NCBI GenBank assembly: GCA_905221605.1
Contig: CAJNDS010002267.1
Location: forward strand, 1-64,000
Source of the DNA: Symbiodinium natans
Taxonomy: Eukaryota > Sar > Dinophyceae > Suessiales > Symbiodiniaceae
Length of the DNA stretch: 64,000 nt
Direction: 5' to 3'
This document shows, piece by piece, positions 36,601 to 40,160 of this stretch (position 1 is its first letter; the number at the start of each line of letters is the position of its first letter). The notes under the pieces were generated by a model. It was not told the origin of the DNA and made no database searches. It was given only the letters and a program-made list of their open reading frames with translations. The position numbers and the translations under genes were made by a program.

Positions 36601-38266
36601 TTAGCCGAAAGACATTGTCCGTGCTGTGCCGAGTCGATAAGCACTCTTCTTATCCGAGCGAAGACACCCTAAACGCTAAACCCTAAACCCAGGAACCCCA
36701 CCGTGGCTGCTTGCAAAGGCAAGATACCACGCCGATGAAGATCCTTACTTGGCCAGCTTCTAACATGTTAAAGTCAGGTCTTCTCCCCCGCCCCCCCACC
36801 CCGACCGGTACGAACTAGAGTTCCGGGTTGAGTGTGATTACGGTGTAACCCTAAACCCCAAACCCTACGGAAACTCCACTAAGCCTAAACCTTGCTACAC
36901 TATTAACAAGTAGGCGGGTTAAGGATTTTGCAACAGGTCCAAGGCTACTAACCGTCAACCTTGCGCTCTCCATAGGATCAACCTTGAAAAGAATAACCTG
37001 AAATAAATAGGCGCAGTATAGGCCCTTAGAGTTTAGGGTTAAGGGTTACAAACCCTAAGATTCTCTAAGAGCCCCACCTGGACCGAACCACACAATCCAT
37101 CTCAATTCAGCAGCTTTGGGTGTACCTGGTGTGCCTGCTCCTACTTCTGGAGGGCAGGGTGTTAAGGGTTTTTGGGTTAAGGGTTTAGGGTCTAGGTTTA
37201 GGGTTTAGGGTTTAGGGTTTAGGGCTTAGGGCTTAGGGCTTAGGGTTTAGGGTTTAGGGTTTAGGGTTTAGGGTTTAGGGAGACTCAGGCCCGCCTAGGG
37301 AGCTTTGGGGAGTCGTGGGGAGTATGAAGAACCTTGGTTGCATGCCCCCCTTGAACCCCCCTCCCTTAAGACCCTATAACAAATAACTCCCTGCACCCTA
37401 AGCCCTAAACCCTAAAAACCCTAAACCCTGAAACCAAGCCGAAAACCCGAAACACACAAGGATAAACCCTAAACCCTAAACCCTAAACCCTAAACCCTAA
37501 ACCCTAAACCCTAAACCCATTTGAGGATCTTCAGGTATTCTCGGCTACCAAGGATCCTCGAAGCTGTGCGCTAGGGAACTTATGTACCCAAGCCTATCCG
37601 GGTTTTCCTACTCCTAACCTGCGTAAACACTTCAGGGGGGCTAGGCGGGGGGGGGGGGGGGGGGGGGGGGGAAGTGCGGGTTGAAGTTGTAAGTAAGGTT
37701 TATGGTTTTAGGGGTTCAGGGCTCAGGTCTCTGGTCTAAGGTTTGGGGGTTCAGGGCTTCACAGATAAAAACCAACATTTTCAAGCTCCCCTGAAACATT
37801 GGCACCAGACTCTTCTCCTCCCCAAAAGTATATGGAGAAACTGGCTCTATAGAGTCAGGCGGAAATAGCGGTGCAACTAAACCCTAAACCCTAAACCCTA
37901 AACCCTAAACCCTAAACCCTAAACCCTAAACCCTAAACCCTAAACCCTAAACTCAAGATGGTATTCGGACCCTTGCGATTCAAGGGTTGAGGCTTCGTGG
38001 TGGAGGAGCTACGCATGGAGTCTCCTAGTCTCCGCAGACTCTCCTCAACTGAGCTCTGAGGCACCACATCCCAAAAACCCAAGTGCCCAAAACCAAGATT
38101 TTAGGGTTTAGGGTTTAGGGTTTGGGGTTTAGGGTTTTAGGGTTTGGGGTTTAGGGTTTAGGGTTTAGGGTTTGGGGTTTAGGGTTTAGGGTTTAGGGTT
38201 TAGGGTTTGTGTCATGCCGGGGTGCGAGTTTGTCATGACGGCAATGGCGCAGATGAGGTCGAAAGC
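3562..38266 (-). CDS. Voltage-gated cation channel (6TM + EF-hand), 24-exon split gene, ends incomplete
   Basis: Predicted plasma- or organelle-membrane voltage-gated cation channel of the single-domain, EF-hand-tailed type common in dinoflagellates. Exons (minus strand): 38266-38226, 36743-36731, 35595-35509, 34732-34653, 33652-33573, 33027-32972, 31648-31625, 30306-30251, 29445-29382, 25436-25394, 24238-24154, 23060-23003, 21433-21366, 20867-20815, 18394-18372, 14032-13979, 13221-13198, 12664-12629, 11695-11651, 9429-9388, 8266-8210, 6510-6469, 5252-5181, 3618-3562. Joined length is 1260 nt (420 codons), with phase conserved at every junction. Acceptors are AG|G (one AG|A); donors are GC (11), GT (9), GA (3). 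Order: S1 (residues 1-19), S2 (48-63), S3 (75-97), S4 (about 115-138, basic residue every third position), S5 (146-175), pore (210-240), S6 (250-275), EF-hands (304-318, 350-365), conserved tail and coiled coil. Start and stop codons were not placed. Ion selectivity is not deducible. The S5 intron contains another gene. Confidence 0.85.
3631..3868 (+). repeat. Degenerate interstitial telomeric array
   Basis: About 240 bp of TTTAGGG mixed with TTCAGGG, TTTGGGG and TTTCGGG variants, just upstream (on the minus strand) of the channel coiled-coil exon. Confidence 0.93.
3925..4018. mobile_element. MITE-like element, family 8 (CCAGAGGGTCCATTTGTAG)
   Basis: CCAGAGGGTCCATTTGTAGG...CTACAAATGGACCCTCTGG; second copy at 47664-47760. 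Confidence 0.78.
4263..4345 (+). repeat. Interstitial telomeric array (TTTAGGG)n
   Basis: About 12 perfect heptads in the intron between the conserved-tail and coiled-coil exons. Confidence 0.95.
4485..4590. mobile_element. MITE-like element, family 1 (CCTAAGGGTCCATGTACC)
   Basis: 106 bp with inverted ends CCTAAGGGTCCATGTACC...GGTACATGGACCCTTAGG and a semi-palindromic interior. No coding capacity. One of eleven copies in the window. Confidence 0.85.
5181..5252 (-). CDS. Channel exon, conserved cytosolic tail
   Basis: 24 codons, [20 protein letters not shown] then FYTY, phase 0. 'IDVGK.IHDQ.WL.KNQGRF' is the hallmark C-terminal segment of dinoflagellate EF-hand channels. Acceptor CTGGAG|GGC, donor TAC|GCGCCC (GC type). 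Confidence 0.87.
5490..5525 (+). repeat. G-rich tract
   Basis: GGGGGGGGGAGGGGGTGGGG-type tract; produces a poly-Gly/poly-Pro ORF pair. Confidence 0.8.
6090..6286. mobile_element. Family 2 element, duplicated left arm with telomeric insert
   Basis: Two left arms in tandem (TTGGGATGCTCCCCC, then TGGGATGATTCCCC), then a short CCCTAAA array, then a right end GGGGGAACATCCCAA. A compound copy interrupted by telomeric repeats. Confidence 0.72.
6469..6510 (-). CDS. Channel exon, EF-hand 2 exit
   Basis: 14 codons, [14 protein letters not shown], phase 0. The first Glu completes the EF loop; 'EF.MGCLR.RG.AK' is highly conserved in this family. Acceptor CCCAG|GAG, donor AAG|GAGCCC (GA type). Confidence 0.87.
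7213..7360. mobile_element. Family 2 element with near-perfect flanking duplication
   Basis: Two tandem left arms and one right arm; ends CTTGGGATGCTCCCCC / GGGGGAGCATCCCGA. Flanked by GACTTCAGGCTTA and GACTTCAGGTTTA, a possible target-site duplication with one mismatch. Confidence 0.78.
7729..7852. mobile_element. Partial introner-family element (family 3)
   Basis: TAGTAGCCCAGTAACCATAT at one side, telomeric core, then TTTATAAGGGAGCCAAGAACC and AGGGGACT as in the 26.1-kb intron; the distal GGGCTACC end is missing. Confidence 0.65.
8210..8266 (-). CDS. Channel exon, canonical EF-hand 2
   Basis: 19 codons, [19 protein letters not shown]. The loop has D1, D3, S5, G6, D7, V8, E9; position 12 (Glu) comes from the next exon, so a functional calcium-binding hand is predicted. 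Acceptor CCCTAAG|GCG is formed by a telomeric heptad variant; donor GAG|GTACGC. The acceptor plus exon edge is duplicated upstream at 8319-8346 around a telomeric tract. Confidence 0.87.
8244..8346. repeat. Telomeric insertion with 28-bp flanking duplication of an exon edge
   Basis: A 28-bp sequence (8244-8271) is repeated exactly at 8319-8346, with a degenerate TTTAGGG tract of about 47 bp between. The duplicated segment covers the splice acceptor and first bases of the EF-hand 2 exon, so two potential acceptors exist and only the inner one continues into the full exon. Confidence 0.9.
9064..9106 (+). repeat. AAT-rich trinucleotide tract
   Basis: AATAATAACAATAATAATAA microsatellite within otherwise unique intronic DNA. 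Confidence 0.85.
9388..9429 (-). CDS. Channel exon, inter-EF linker
   Basis: 14 codons, [14 protein letters not shown], phase 0 both ends. 'VRAYF..LGLDV.DAW.FFKLLD' is the characteristic linker between the two hands in dinoflagellate channels. Acceptor GGGAG|GTC, donor GAC|GTTCCT (GT). Confidence 0.85.
9562..9664. mobile_element. MITE-like element, family 2
   Basis: TTGGAATGTTCCCC...TTAGTATAATAGGGGGAAATCCCAA with a GCGGGGGTACTATAAT core; in the intron between the EF linker exon and the exon at 11.65 kb. Confidence 0.82.
9965..10195 (+). repeat. Long interstitial telomeric array
   Basis: About 230 bp of nearly perfect TTTAGGG, one of the two longest arrays, in the intron between the 11.65-kb and 9.4-kb channel exons. 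Confidence 0.95.
10558..10674. mobile_element. MITE-like element, family 3b
   Basis: Same ends and the AAAGGGTGCCCTTTTTTGCTT hairpin; abuts a G19 run. Confidence 0.82.
11651..11695 (-). CDS. Channel exon, EF-hand 1 exit helix
   Basis: 15 codons, [15 protein letters not shown], phase 0 both ends. 'VITF..F..KI..P' is the second half of EF-hand 1. Acceptor CCCCTAG|GTG, donor CAG|GTGCCG (GT). Confidence 0.82.
12148..12296. mobile_element. MITE-like element, family 5
   Basis: CAGGGTAGCGACATGGTCCC...GGGACCATGAAACTGCCCT; inner arms TTCATACGGACCCTTA / TAAGGGACCATATGAA. Relatives lie near 28266-28331 and 28625-28665. Confidence 0.72.
12629..12664 (-). CDS. Channel exon, degenerate EF-hand 1 loop
   Basis: 12 codons, [12 protein letters not shown], phase 0 both ends. 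The loop GTSNTG lacks the acidic ligands of a calcium-binding EF-hand, so this hand is predicted not to bind calcium. Acceptor TCAAG|GCG, donor GGA|GTTGCT (GT). Confidence 0.78.
13198..13221 (-). CDS. Channel 24-nt exon, helix before EF-hand 1
   Basis: Eight codons, EAHMAKIH, phase 0 both ends. It links ...LKNK to ALFSEL... as the family's amphipathic helix leading into the first EF-hand. Acceptor GTCAG|GAA, donor CAC|GCCCCT (GC type). Being short, it is supported mainly by phase and position. Confidence 0.7.
13979..14032 (-). CDS. Channel exon, post-S6 helix
   Basis: 18 codons, [18 protein letters not shown]. '[11 protein letters not shown]...QS' is a family-specific sequence just after S6, making this one of the strongest identifications. 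Acceptor CCCAG|GAG. Donor AAG|GACACC is GA type; without splicing the frame would reach TAA two codons on. Confidence 0.85.
14560..15960. repeat. Diverged satellite with hairpin units
   Basis: About ten diverged units of roughly 115-150 bp: TTTAAACCTAAGCC...CCCTTAACCTTTAAACCCTATAGGG, then GGTTAAGGTTTAAAGG and GGGTTTAAGATTTAGGCA. Each unit holds a hairpin centred on CCCTATAGGG. Possibly a remotely telomere-derived sequence. Confidence 0.8.
15966..16925. repeat. XhoI-palindrome array with two 447-bp super-units and inverted ends
   Basis: Sixteen CTCGAG sites, most at the centre of a palindrome with arms AACCATCTTTTT / AAAAAGATGGTT. Spacers of about 20 bp recur (GGAGGTCTTGTCCTGG, GAGCAGCCGCTCTTCG). 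The block is duplicated with a 447-bp period (sites at 15978 and 16425), and its ends (CCAAAACTATGGGGCTGGGG) are inverted copies. All frames on both strands are open for long stretches, an artefact of stop-free palindromes. Confidence 0.9.
17166..17262. mobile_element. MITE-like element, family 6 (AAAAGTTGGAA)
   Basis: CCCAAAAGTTGGAACATCC...GACCATGTTCCAACTTTT. Confidence 0.75.
17519..17630. mobile_element. MITE-like element, family 3c
   Basis: TAGGAATTAAAAAAAGGGTG...GTTACTCTGGGTCCTAGC with a GGGGGCTTACAGTGGACCTAA interior. Confidence 0.68.
17779..17885. mobile_element. MITE-like element, family 1
   Basis: Same inverted ends; interior in the opposite orientation to the 4485 copy. Confidence 0.85.
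18239..18328 (-). repeat. Interstitial telomeric array (CCCTAAA)n after a C17 run
   Basis: About 12 perfect heptads following a poly-C run, close to the 18.37-kb exon. Confidence 0.95.
18372..18394 (-). CDS. Channel 23-nt exon, S6 exit
   Basis: Two bases plus seven codons (VFCQSAI). With the previous exon it gives T-G-VFCQSAI, the conserved end of S6. Acceptor GGAAG|GG, donor ATC|GCTCCG (GC type). The intron that follows (18371-14033) is about 4.3 kb and contains the palindrome array island. Confidence 0.8.
18852..18960. mobile_element. MITE-like element, family 1, diverged
   Basis: Ends CCTAAGGGTCCAGCGACC / GGTGCATGGACCCTTACG; interior strongly diverged, suggesting an old copy. Confidence 0.75.
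19035..19147 (-). repeat. Interstitial telomeric array (CCCTAAA)n
   Basis: About 110 bp, opposite in orientation to the long array that starts 70 bp further on, giving a head-to-head telomeric arrangement. Confidence 0.95.
19217..19511 (+). repeat. Longest interstitial telomeric array in the window
   Basis: About 295 bp of TTTAGGG with a few inserted bases (TATTAGGG variants near 19397-19430), between the S6 exon and the S6-exit exon. Confidence 0.95.
19756..20060 (+). repeat. 300-bp G-rich block grading into GGGGCCAG repeats
   Basis: Nearly pure G/A to about 19960, then GGGCCAGGGGGGCCAG-type units. It yields long Gly/Pro/Arg ORFs in most frames, which are not genes. Confidence 0.88.
20815..20867 (-). 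CDS. Channel exon, S6 helix
   Basis: 53 nt encoding [17 protein letters not shown]. The 'FAVLNV.TGVF' S6 signature with the gating Asn is clear. Acceptor CTCAG|G, donor G|GCAAGG (GC type). Phase 2 in, 1 out. Confidence 0.87.
21054..21125. mobile_element. MITE-like element, family 2, shortened
   Basis: CTGGGATGTTCCCTC...TATACGGGGGAACATCCCA, lacking the GGTACTATA core. Confidence 0.75.
21366..21433 (-). CDS. Channel exon, filter end and start of S6
   Basis: 68 nt encoding [17 protein letters not shown] then TMVLL plus two bases. 'VSWE.V..PL..IS' is the outer pore and S6 start. Acceptor GCAAG|GTG, donor CG|GCTGAA (GC type). The donor could instead lie one or two codons earlier; this one fits the phase of the S6 exon. 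Confidence 0.8.
21767..21886. mobile_element. MITE-like element, family 3b
   Basis: ACTAGGTTGCCCAGTAACC...CACTACTGGGCATCCTAG; very similar to the 10558 copy. Confidence 0.83.
22217..22340 (+). repeat. Telomeric array grading into TTATAGGG variants
   Basis: Perfect heptads grading into TTATAGGG and TTGAGGG variants, suggesting local amplification of mutated units. Confidence 0.9.
22549..22574 (+). repeat. G run of about 25
   Basis: Long homopolymer following TTTAGG; one of many G/C runs (10680, 16997, 18221 C, 24431 C, 35216, 37649, 44117 C, 45519, 47363 C, 53918, 54105) that commonly abut telomeric arrays. Confidence 0.9.
22812..22920 (+). repeat. (TTTGGGG)n minisatellite
   Basis: About 14 tandem TTTGGGG heptads, a telomere-like variant amplified on its own, in the intron after the pore exon. 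Confidence 0.93.
23003..23060 (-). CDS. Channel exon, pore helix
   Basis: 58 nt encoding [19 protein letters not shown]. It matches the family pore helix 'YFGS...TMLSLFM.IAGG'. Acceptor GCAG|G, donor GGG|GCGACT (GC type). The selectivity filter is completed by VSWE from the next exon. It differs from the bacterial TLESW filter, so selectivity is left open. Confidence 0.85.
23931..24063 (-). repeat. (CCTCTAAA)n octamer minisatellite
   Basis: About 16 tandem CCTCTAAA units, a telomere-derived octamer, followed by CCCTTTAAA variants. Lies just downstream of the turret exon on the minus strand. Confidence 0.93.
24154..24238 (-). CDS. Channel exon, S5-pore turret
   Basis: 85 nt encoding [18 protein letters not shown] then NYELEMSRE, with split codons at both ends (Gly, Ala). 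It is polar with one Cys, as expected for the extracellular turret. Acceptor CAAG|GT, donor GC|GTGTTT (GT). It leads directly into 'YFPSV' of the pore exon. Confidence 0.72.
25015..25380. repeat. 365-bp alternating purine-pyrimidine tract
   Basis: (TA)n, CATATACATGTA, TATGTA and GTACAT alternation immediately downstream (minus strand) of the S5-end exon donor. Z-DNA or cruciform prone. ORFs such as [11 protein letters not shown] are low-complexity artefacts. Confidence 0.9.
25394..25436 (-). CDS. Channel exon, end of S5
   Basis: 43 nt encoding [14 protein letters not shown] plus one base. 'FAVLFCQ' is the usual end of S5. Acceptor CCCAG|GTT. Donor G|GAGTCA is GA type, chosen because it gives the phase needed by the next exon. 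A long TA/CA-rich tract begins just downstream, inside the intron. Confidence 0.7.
25944..27881 (-). CDS. Ubiquitin-fold/RCC1-like repeat protein, 4 exons, nested in channel intron
   Basis: 498 codons plus stop. Exons 27881-27358, 27244-26463, 26294-26239, 26078-25944. Residues 1 to about 75 form a ubiquitin-like domain (MSIFVNV...[18 protein letters not shown]), followed by ten RCC1/HERC-like repeats of about 50 residues ([13 protein letters not shown]...GGDS-AV--QL-NV--IQAS). The family is strongly expanded in dinoflagellates and is often auto-annotated as HERC or UVR8; the true role is unknown, perhaps a beta-propeller scaffold. Intron 1 is GA-AG (phase 2), intron 2 GT-AG (phase 1), intron 3 GC-AG (phase 0); each removal restores the repeat consensus. 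The ATG at 27881 follows CACC. The TAG stop is supplied by a telomeric heptad, and the last 18 or so residues leave the repeat consensus, so the 3' end may be altered or continue by a further splice. Confidence 0.85.
26079..26238 (-). mobile_element. Introner element with telomeric core forming a GC-AG intron
   Basis: 160-bp insertion with inverted ends (CTTCTTGGCAGCCCAG / CTGGGCTACGAAG), flanked by a 4-bp direct repeat GCTT. The interior is about eight CCCTAAA units plus family-specific sequence (AAGGGCAGCC, TATAAGGGAGCC). Splicing as GC-AG|G joins CAT-GGA to GCT-TTC and restores HGAFAAIL. Related elements lie at 958-1129, 7729-7852 and 40043-40160. Confidence 0.8.
26295..26462 (-). other. 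GT-AG intron 2 of the RCC1-like gene
   Basis: 168 bp, donor G|GTGAGA, acceptor ACTGAG|G. It contains a long G run and a T-rich stretch. Splicing gives [16 protein letters not shown], matching the repeat. No convincing terminal inverted repeat was seen, unlike the other two introns. Without splicing the frame stops at TAA (26434). Confidence 0.75.
27245..27357 (-). mobile_element. Introner element forming a GA-AG intron in the RCC1-like gene
   Basis: 113-bp insertion. Inverted ends CTTGGGGAC..ATGAACCCTAAAA pair with TTTTAGGGTTCAT..GTCCCCAAG, and a 3-bp direct repeat (GAA) flanks it. Read as an intron it starts GAACCT and ends CCCCAAG|G. Excision gives [12 protein letters not shown] in frame, the same length as the family repeat. 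The element carries the AG acceptor and the duplicated target supplies the GA donor, the expected mechanism for terminal-inverted-repeat introners. Confidence 0.8.
29382..29445 (-). CDS. Channel exon, S5 helix
   Basis: 64 nt encoding [20 protein letters not shown] and Y. The 'TLKSLFW' entry and the hydrophobic run are a strong S5 match. Acceptor GCCAAG|G, donor TAC|GCAGCC (GC type). The intron that follows (29381-25437) is almost 4 kb and contains the complete RCC1-like gene. Confidence 0.85.
30251..30306 (-). CDS. Channel exon, S4 part 2 and S4-S5 linker
   Basis: 56 nt encoding [18 protein letters not shown] plus two bases. It completes a sensor with seven basic residues at every third position, followed by the 'FR.LI.SI' S4-S5 linker typical of the family. 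Acceptor GTCAG|GTT, donor AC|GTGGCT (GT). The split codon is completed as Thr by the S5 exon. Confidence 0.85.
31253..31359. mobile_element. MITE-like element, family 1
   Basis: 107 bp, nearly identical to the copy at 63395-63501, implying recent transposition. Confidence 0.87.
31625..31648 (-). CDS. Channel 24-nt exon, S4 voltage sensor part 1
   Basis: Eight codons, VRVTRVLK, phase 0 at both ends. Three basic residues spaced every third position continue the register of the preceding LRI and the following VIRLMR. Acceptor CTCAG|GTG, donor AAG|GTTCTC (GT). Confidence 0.8.
32041..32147. mobile_element. MITE-like element, family 1, diverged
   Basis: Ends TCAGGGTCCATGTACC / GGTACACAGATCCTTGG; interior recognisable (TTGGGCCCCAA, TACTTTAAGG). 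Confidence 0.75.
32972..33027 (-). CDS. Channel exon, S3-S4 loop and start of S4
   Basis: 56 nt encoding [18 protein letters not shown]. The end is the entry into S4 with the first voltage-sensing arginine (LRI). Acceptor CCCAG|GA, donor ATC|GCGCCT (GC type). Phase 1 in, 0 out; the split codon with the S3 exon gives Arg. Confidence 0.8.
33573..33652 (-). CDS. Channel exon, S3 helix
   Basis: 80 nt encoding [18 protein letters not shown] then ADVLYALD. This is the S3 signature: an aromatic pair, then L-D-V with the conserved aspartate. It joins the previous exon to give D-W-M-W-S-W-L-D. Acceptor GAAAG|G, donor A|GCGATC (GC type). Phase 2 in, 1 out. Confidence 0.85.
34653..34732 (-). CDS. Channel exon, S2 helix
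   Basis: 80 nt encoding [18 protein letters not shown] then CKIFCGSD plus two bases. This is the typical S2 segment: the acidic residue in 'ELLLRI' is the conserved voltage-sensor counter-charge, followed by 'DG..IF.G.DW'. Acceptor GCCGAG|ACC is the only AG|A in the gene (AAG|CC three codons earlier is an alternative in another phase). Donor TG|GCACCC is GC type. Confidence 0.8.
35509..35595 (-). CDS. Channel exon, S1-S2 loop
   Basis: 29 codons ([14 protein letters not shown] ... DFSTAVQ), polar and acidic as expected for an extracellular S1-S2 loop. The acceptor AG lies in a telomeric-type context (CCCTAAACCCTAG|GTG), so a heptad variant supplies the splice site. Donor CAG|GTAATT is canonical GT. 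Phase 0 at both ends. Confidence 0.75.
35943..36050. mobile_element. MITE-like element, family 1
   Basis: Ends CCTTAAGGGTCCGTGTACC / GATACATGGACCCTTCGG, in the intron between the microexon and the S1-S2 loop exon. Confidence 0.82.
36134..36670. other. Unique 0.5-kb segment, open on both strands, unassigned
   Basis: Free of telomeric repeats. A 156-codon plus-strand frame (36134-36604), an overlapping 128-codon frame and a 104-codon minus-strand frame are all open. No motif recognised and the frames compete, so none is called. It lies in a channel intron. Confidence 0.4.
36731..36743 (-). CDS. Channel 13-nt microexon, end of S1
   Basis: Thirteen-nucleotide microexon (G ATC TTC ATC GGC = IFIG) between GTAAG| and |GTGGTA. 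Its phase (2 in, 0 out) fits both neighbouring exons exactly and it completes the S1 motif 'NS-IFIG-V'. On its own it would be unrecognisable; the support comes from the phase fit and the family motif. Transcript data would settle it. Confidence 0.65.
37193..37279 (+). repeat. Interstitial telomeric array
   Basis: TTTAGGG with CTTAGGG variants, in the intron between the first two channel exons. Confidence 0.93.
37877..37951 (-). repeat. Interstitial telomeric array (CCCTAAA)n
   Basis: About 10 perfect heptads in the first reconstructed channel intron. Confidence 0.95.
38226..38266 (-). CDS. Channel exon, S1 helix
   Basis: 41-nt exon encoding [13 protein letters not shown] plus two bases of the next codon. 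It is the first half of S1; the 'MTN-S-IFIG' ending is the usual S1 outer end in this family. Acceptor CCAAG|GCT (phase 0), donor TC|GCACCC (GC type). The upstream exon that should end in phase 0 was not identified, so this is the most N-terminal secure exon. Confidence 0.8.
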
Positions 38267-38892
38267 CTTGGATCCGAAAACTTGGAGGCGTATCCCCTAG
38301 GGGTGAGTTCGGATTTTCGGGTTTGAGGATGTAAGGTTGAGAGTCCACAGCCAAGTCCAGCGAAGTGAGGATGAAAACAAATATGCACCGAAGCCCTGTA
38401 AGGCTGTAAGGTTGGGCGGAGTGTAGGCTAGGGTTGTGTTCGGAGACTCGTGACATCCCAGTAGTTCTCGTCGCCAACTCGCTGAAACCCCGCCCCCCCC
38501 GCCCACCCCCCCAAACCCGGGCACACACGCGTGCACATGCGCGCACGCGCAGATTCGCACCCCCTCTGTCGAAGTACCGTCCTGGCCAAGGAGTCGTCGG
38601 GCTTGGAATTTGGGGCGTCGGGAGGTCACCAGCCCCACCTTGGTACCACTAACTGCCCGCGCTCCTTTGCAGGTAAATGCTTCAGCGTCCTCAAGCACGG
38701 TCCCCTTACTCACATGGCTTCATGGGACATTGTGTTGAGCAACTAAGGGCCATGCCCCCTGCCTCGCAAAAAATTGCAGACGAAAGTACACACACACACA
38801 CATATACGCGCCCGGGGGAGAGAGCGCTCGCGGGCTGTGGCGCGTGCTGTCGCGCGTTGTGGGGCACGCGATCAACCCTTCCTTCATTCTTA

Positions 38893-38994
38893 CTTGGAGG
38901 TTCAGGGTACTTATAACCCCAATTTTACCTGTACTTAGTCCTCTGAGTAGGTTAGAAGTATTAATATACTTGGGAGTACCCATGAACCTCCAAT
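38893..38994. mobile_element. MITE-like element, family 4 (CTTGGAGGTTCATGG)
   Basis: CTTGGAGGTTCAGGGTACTTA...AGTACCCATGAACCTCCAA. Confidence 0.78.
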
Positions 38995-39002
38995 TTGGTC
39001 AG

Positions 39003-39111
39003 GGCTCATGTACCTAGTACATACTTGGGCTCGAAAGCTACGCTATATAGACTATACAGGCATCCCTTTCTCAAGCGCAAAGCAGATACTACATAATGGT
39101 ACACAGGGCCC
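39003..39111. mobile_element. Degenerate family 1 element
   Basis: GGCTCATGTACC ... GGTACACAGGGCC with remnants of the interior (CATACTTGGGCTC). Low similarity. Confidence 0.5.
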
Positions 39112-39385
39112 TAAACCAAACCCTGAAAGGCCCCTAGGGCTTTATCTTTAGCCCTCAAACCTAAACCCTGGTCGTGTGCATTGGTTTTCAGCAAGGCACC
39201 GGGCTATGAACTGCTTGCTGTAGGCAGGTGTCCTGGCAAGCCGATGATTTGAAGGGTTTAGGGTTTGGGGTTTGGGGTTTGGGGTTTAGGGTTTGGGGTT
39301 TAGGGTTTGGGGTTTAGGGTTTAGGGTTTGGGGTTTAGGGCTTAGGGCTTAGGGGGCTTCCTGCATCGAGGGGCCTAAGCTCTAC

Positions 39386-39485
39386 TTTGGGATGTTCCCT
39401 TATACTGGCAGTCCTTGATGGGGTTTATAAGTGGGGGTGCTAGAATCCCTTTTAAGGACTGCCAGCTTCAGGGGGAACATCCCAA
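39386..39485. mobile_element. MITE-like element, family 2
   Basis: TTTGGGATGTTCCC...GGGGGAACATCCCAAA, about 100 bp, intact ends. Confidence 0.83.
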
Positions 39486-39707
39486 ACTATACTAGCTAGG
39501 GTCTGACGGCTTGGGATTAGGGCTGGGGGTTTAGGGTTCATATTGTGCTGAGAGGTATGACACGTGTGGGCCAATTTTGGGCCAAGGAAGGGCTGATTCT
39601 TGCAGAGACTGTTGAGAGTCTTTGAGCAGGCCTTCTAGGAGCTGGAGGGGCTACAGAGTCCAGAGTTTGGGGGACAACCCCAAAACCAACCACCAACAAC
39701 CCCTGGG

Positions 39708-39895
39708 CTTAGAATTCTTTCTAGAGATTGCCCAGGCTATGCCCCCTCCCGCCCCAAGCCCAAACCCCGTGGCTTAGAATTCTTTCTAGAGATTGCCCAG
39801 GCTATGCCCCCTCCCGCCCCAAGCCCAAAACCCGTGGCTTAGAATTCTTTCTAGAGATTGCCCAGGCTATGCCCCCTCCCGCCCCAAGCCCTCCC
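39708..39895 (+). repeat. 65-bp tandem repeat, 2.9 copies
   Basis: Units starting CTTAGAATTCTTTCTAGAG and ending near CCCGTGG; copies nearly identical, so recently amplified. The Pro-rich ORF across it is an artefact. Confidence 0.92.
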
Positions 39896-40042
39896 AAAAA
39901 TATAGAAAAAATGCCAAGCTTGGGTGTGCCTCGACATACTCGTCGCCAACGTCGCGCATGGTCATGTTCGTGAACATGTTCCGGGAGTGGGCGCCTGCCA
40001 GTGTGGGCAGGGCTTGCGGCTTAGGATCCAAACATATAACTT

Positions 40043-40160
40043 TGGTAGCCCAAATACTTAGCCATATTGAAATAAGGGCGCCATTTTGGGGTTGGCTACT
40101 TTATAGGGGAATCTTGAACCAAGCGAGAAGGGAAAGGGGCACTACTGGGCTACGAAGATA
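40043..40160. mobile_element. Introner-family element without telomeric core (family 3)
   Basis: TTGGTAGCCCAA...CACTACTGGGCTACGAAG, with AAGGGCGCC, CTTTATAGGGGAA and GGGAAAGGGG motifs. A core lacking CCCTAAA suggests the array in other copies is an addition. Confidence 0.78.

Noticed and set aside
38334-38400. Hydrophobic minus-strand stretch LRCIFVFILTSLDLAV as an extra transmembrane exon
   Set aside because: S1 is already complete from the 38.2-kb and 36.7-kb exons, and this segment does not fit the phase or the family order; left as coincidental.
38440-40010. Similar VGDE-coding segments at 38.45 and 39.95 kb as duplicated exons
   Set aside because: Similarity is limited to about 13 nt and the flanking frames differ; not enough to call an exon duplication.
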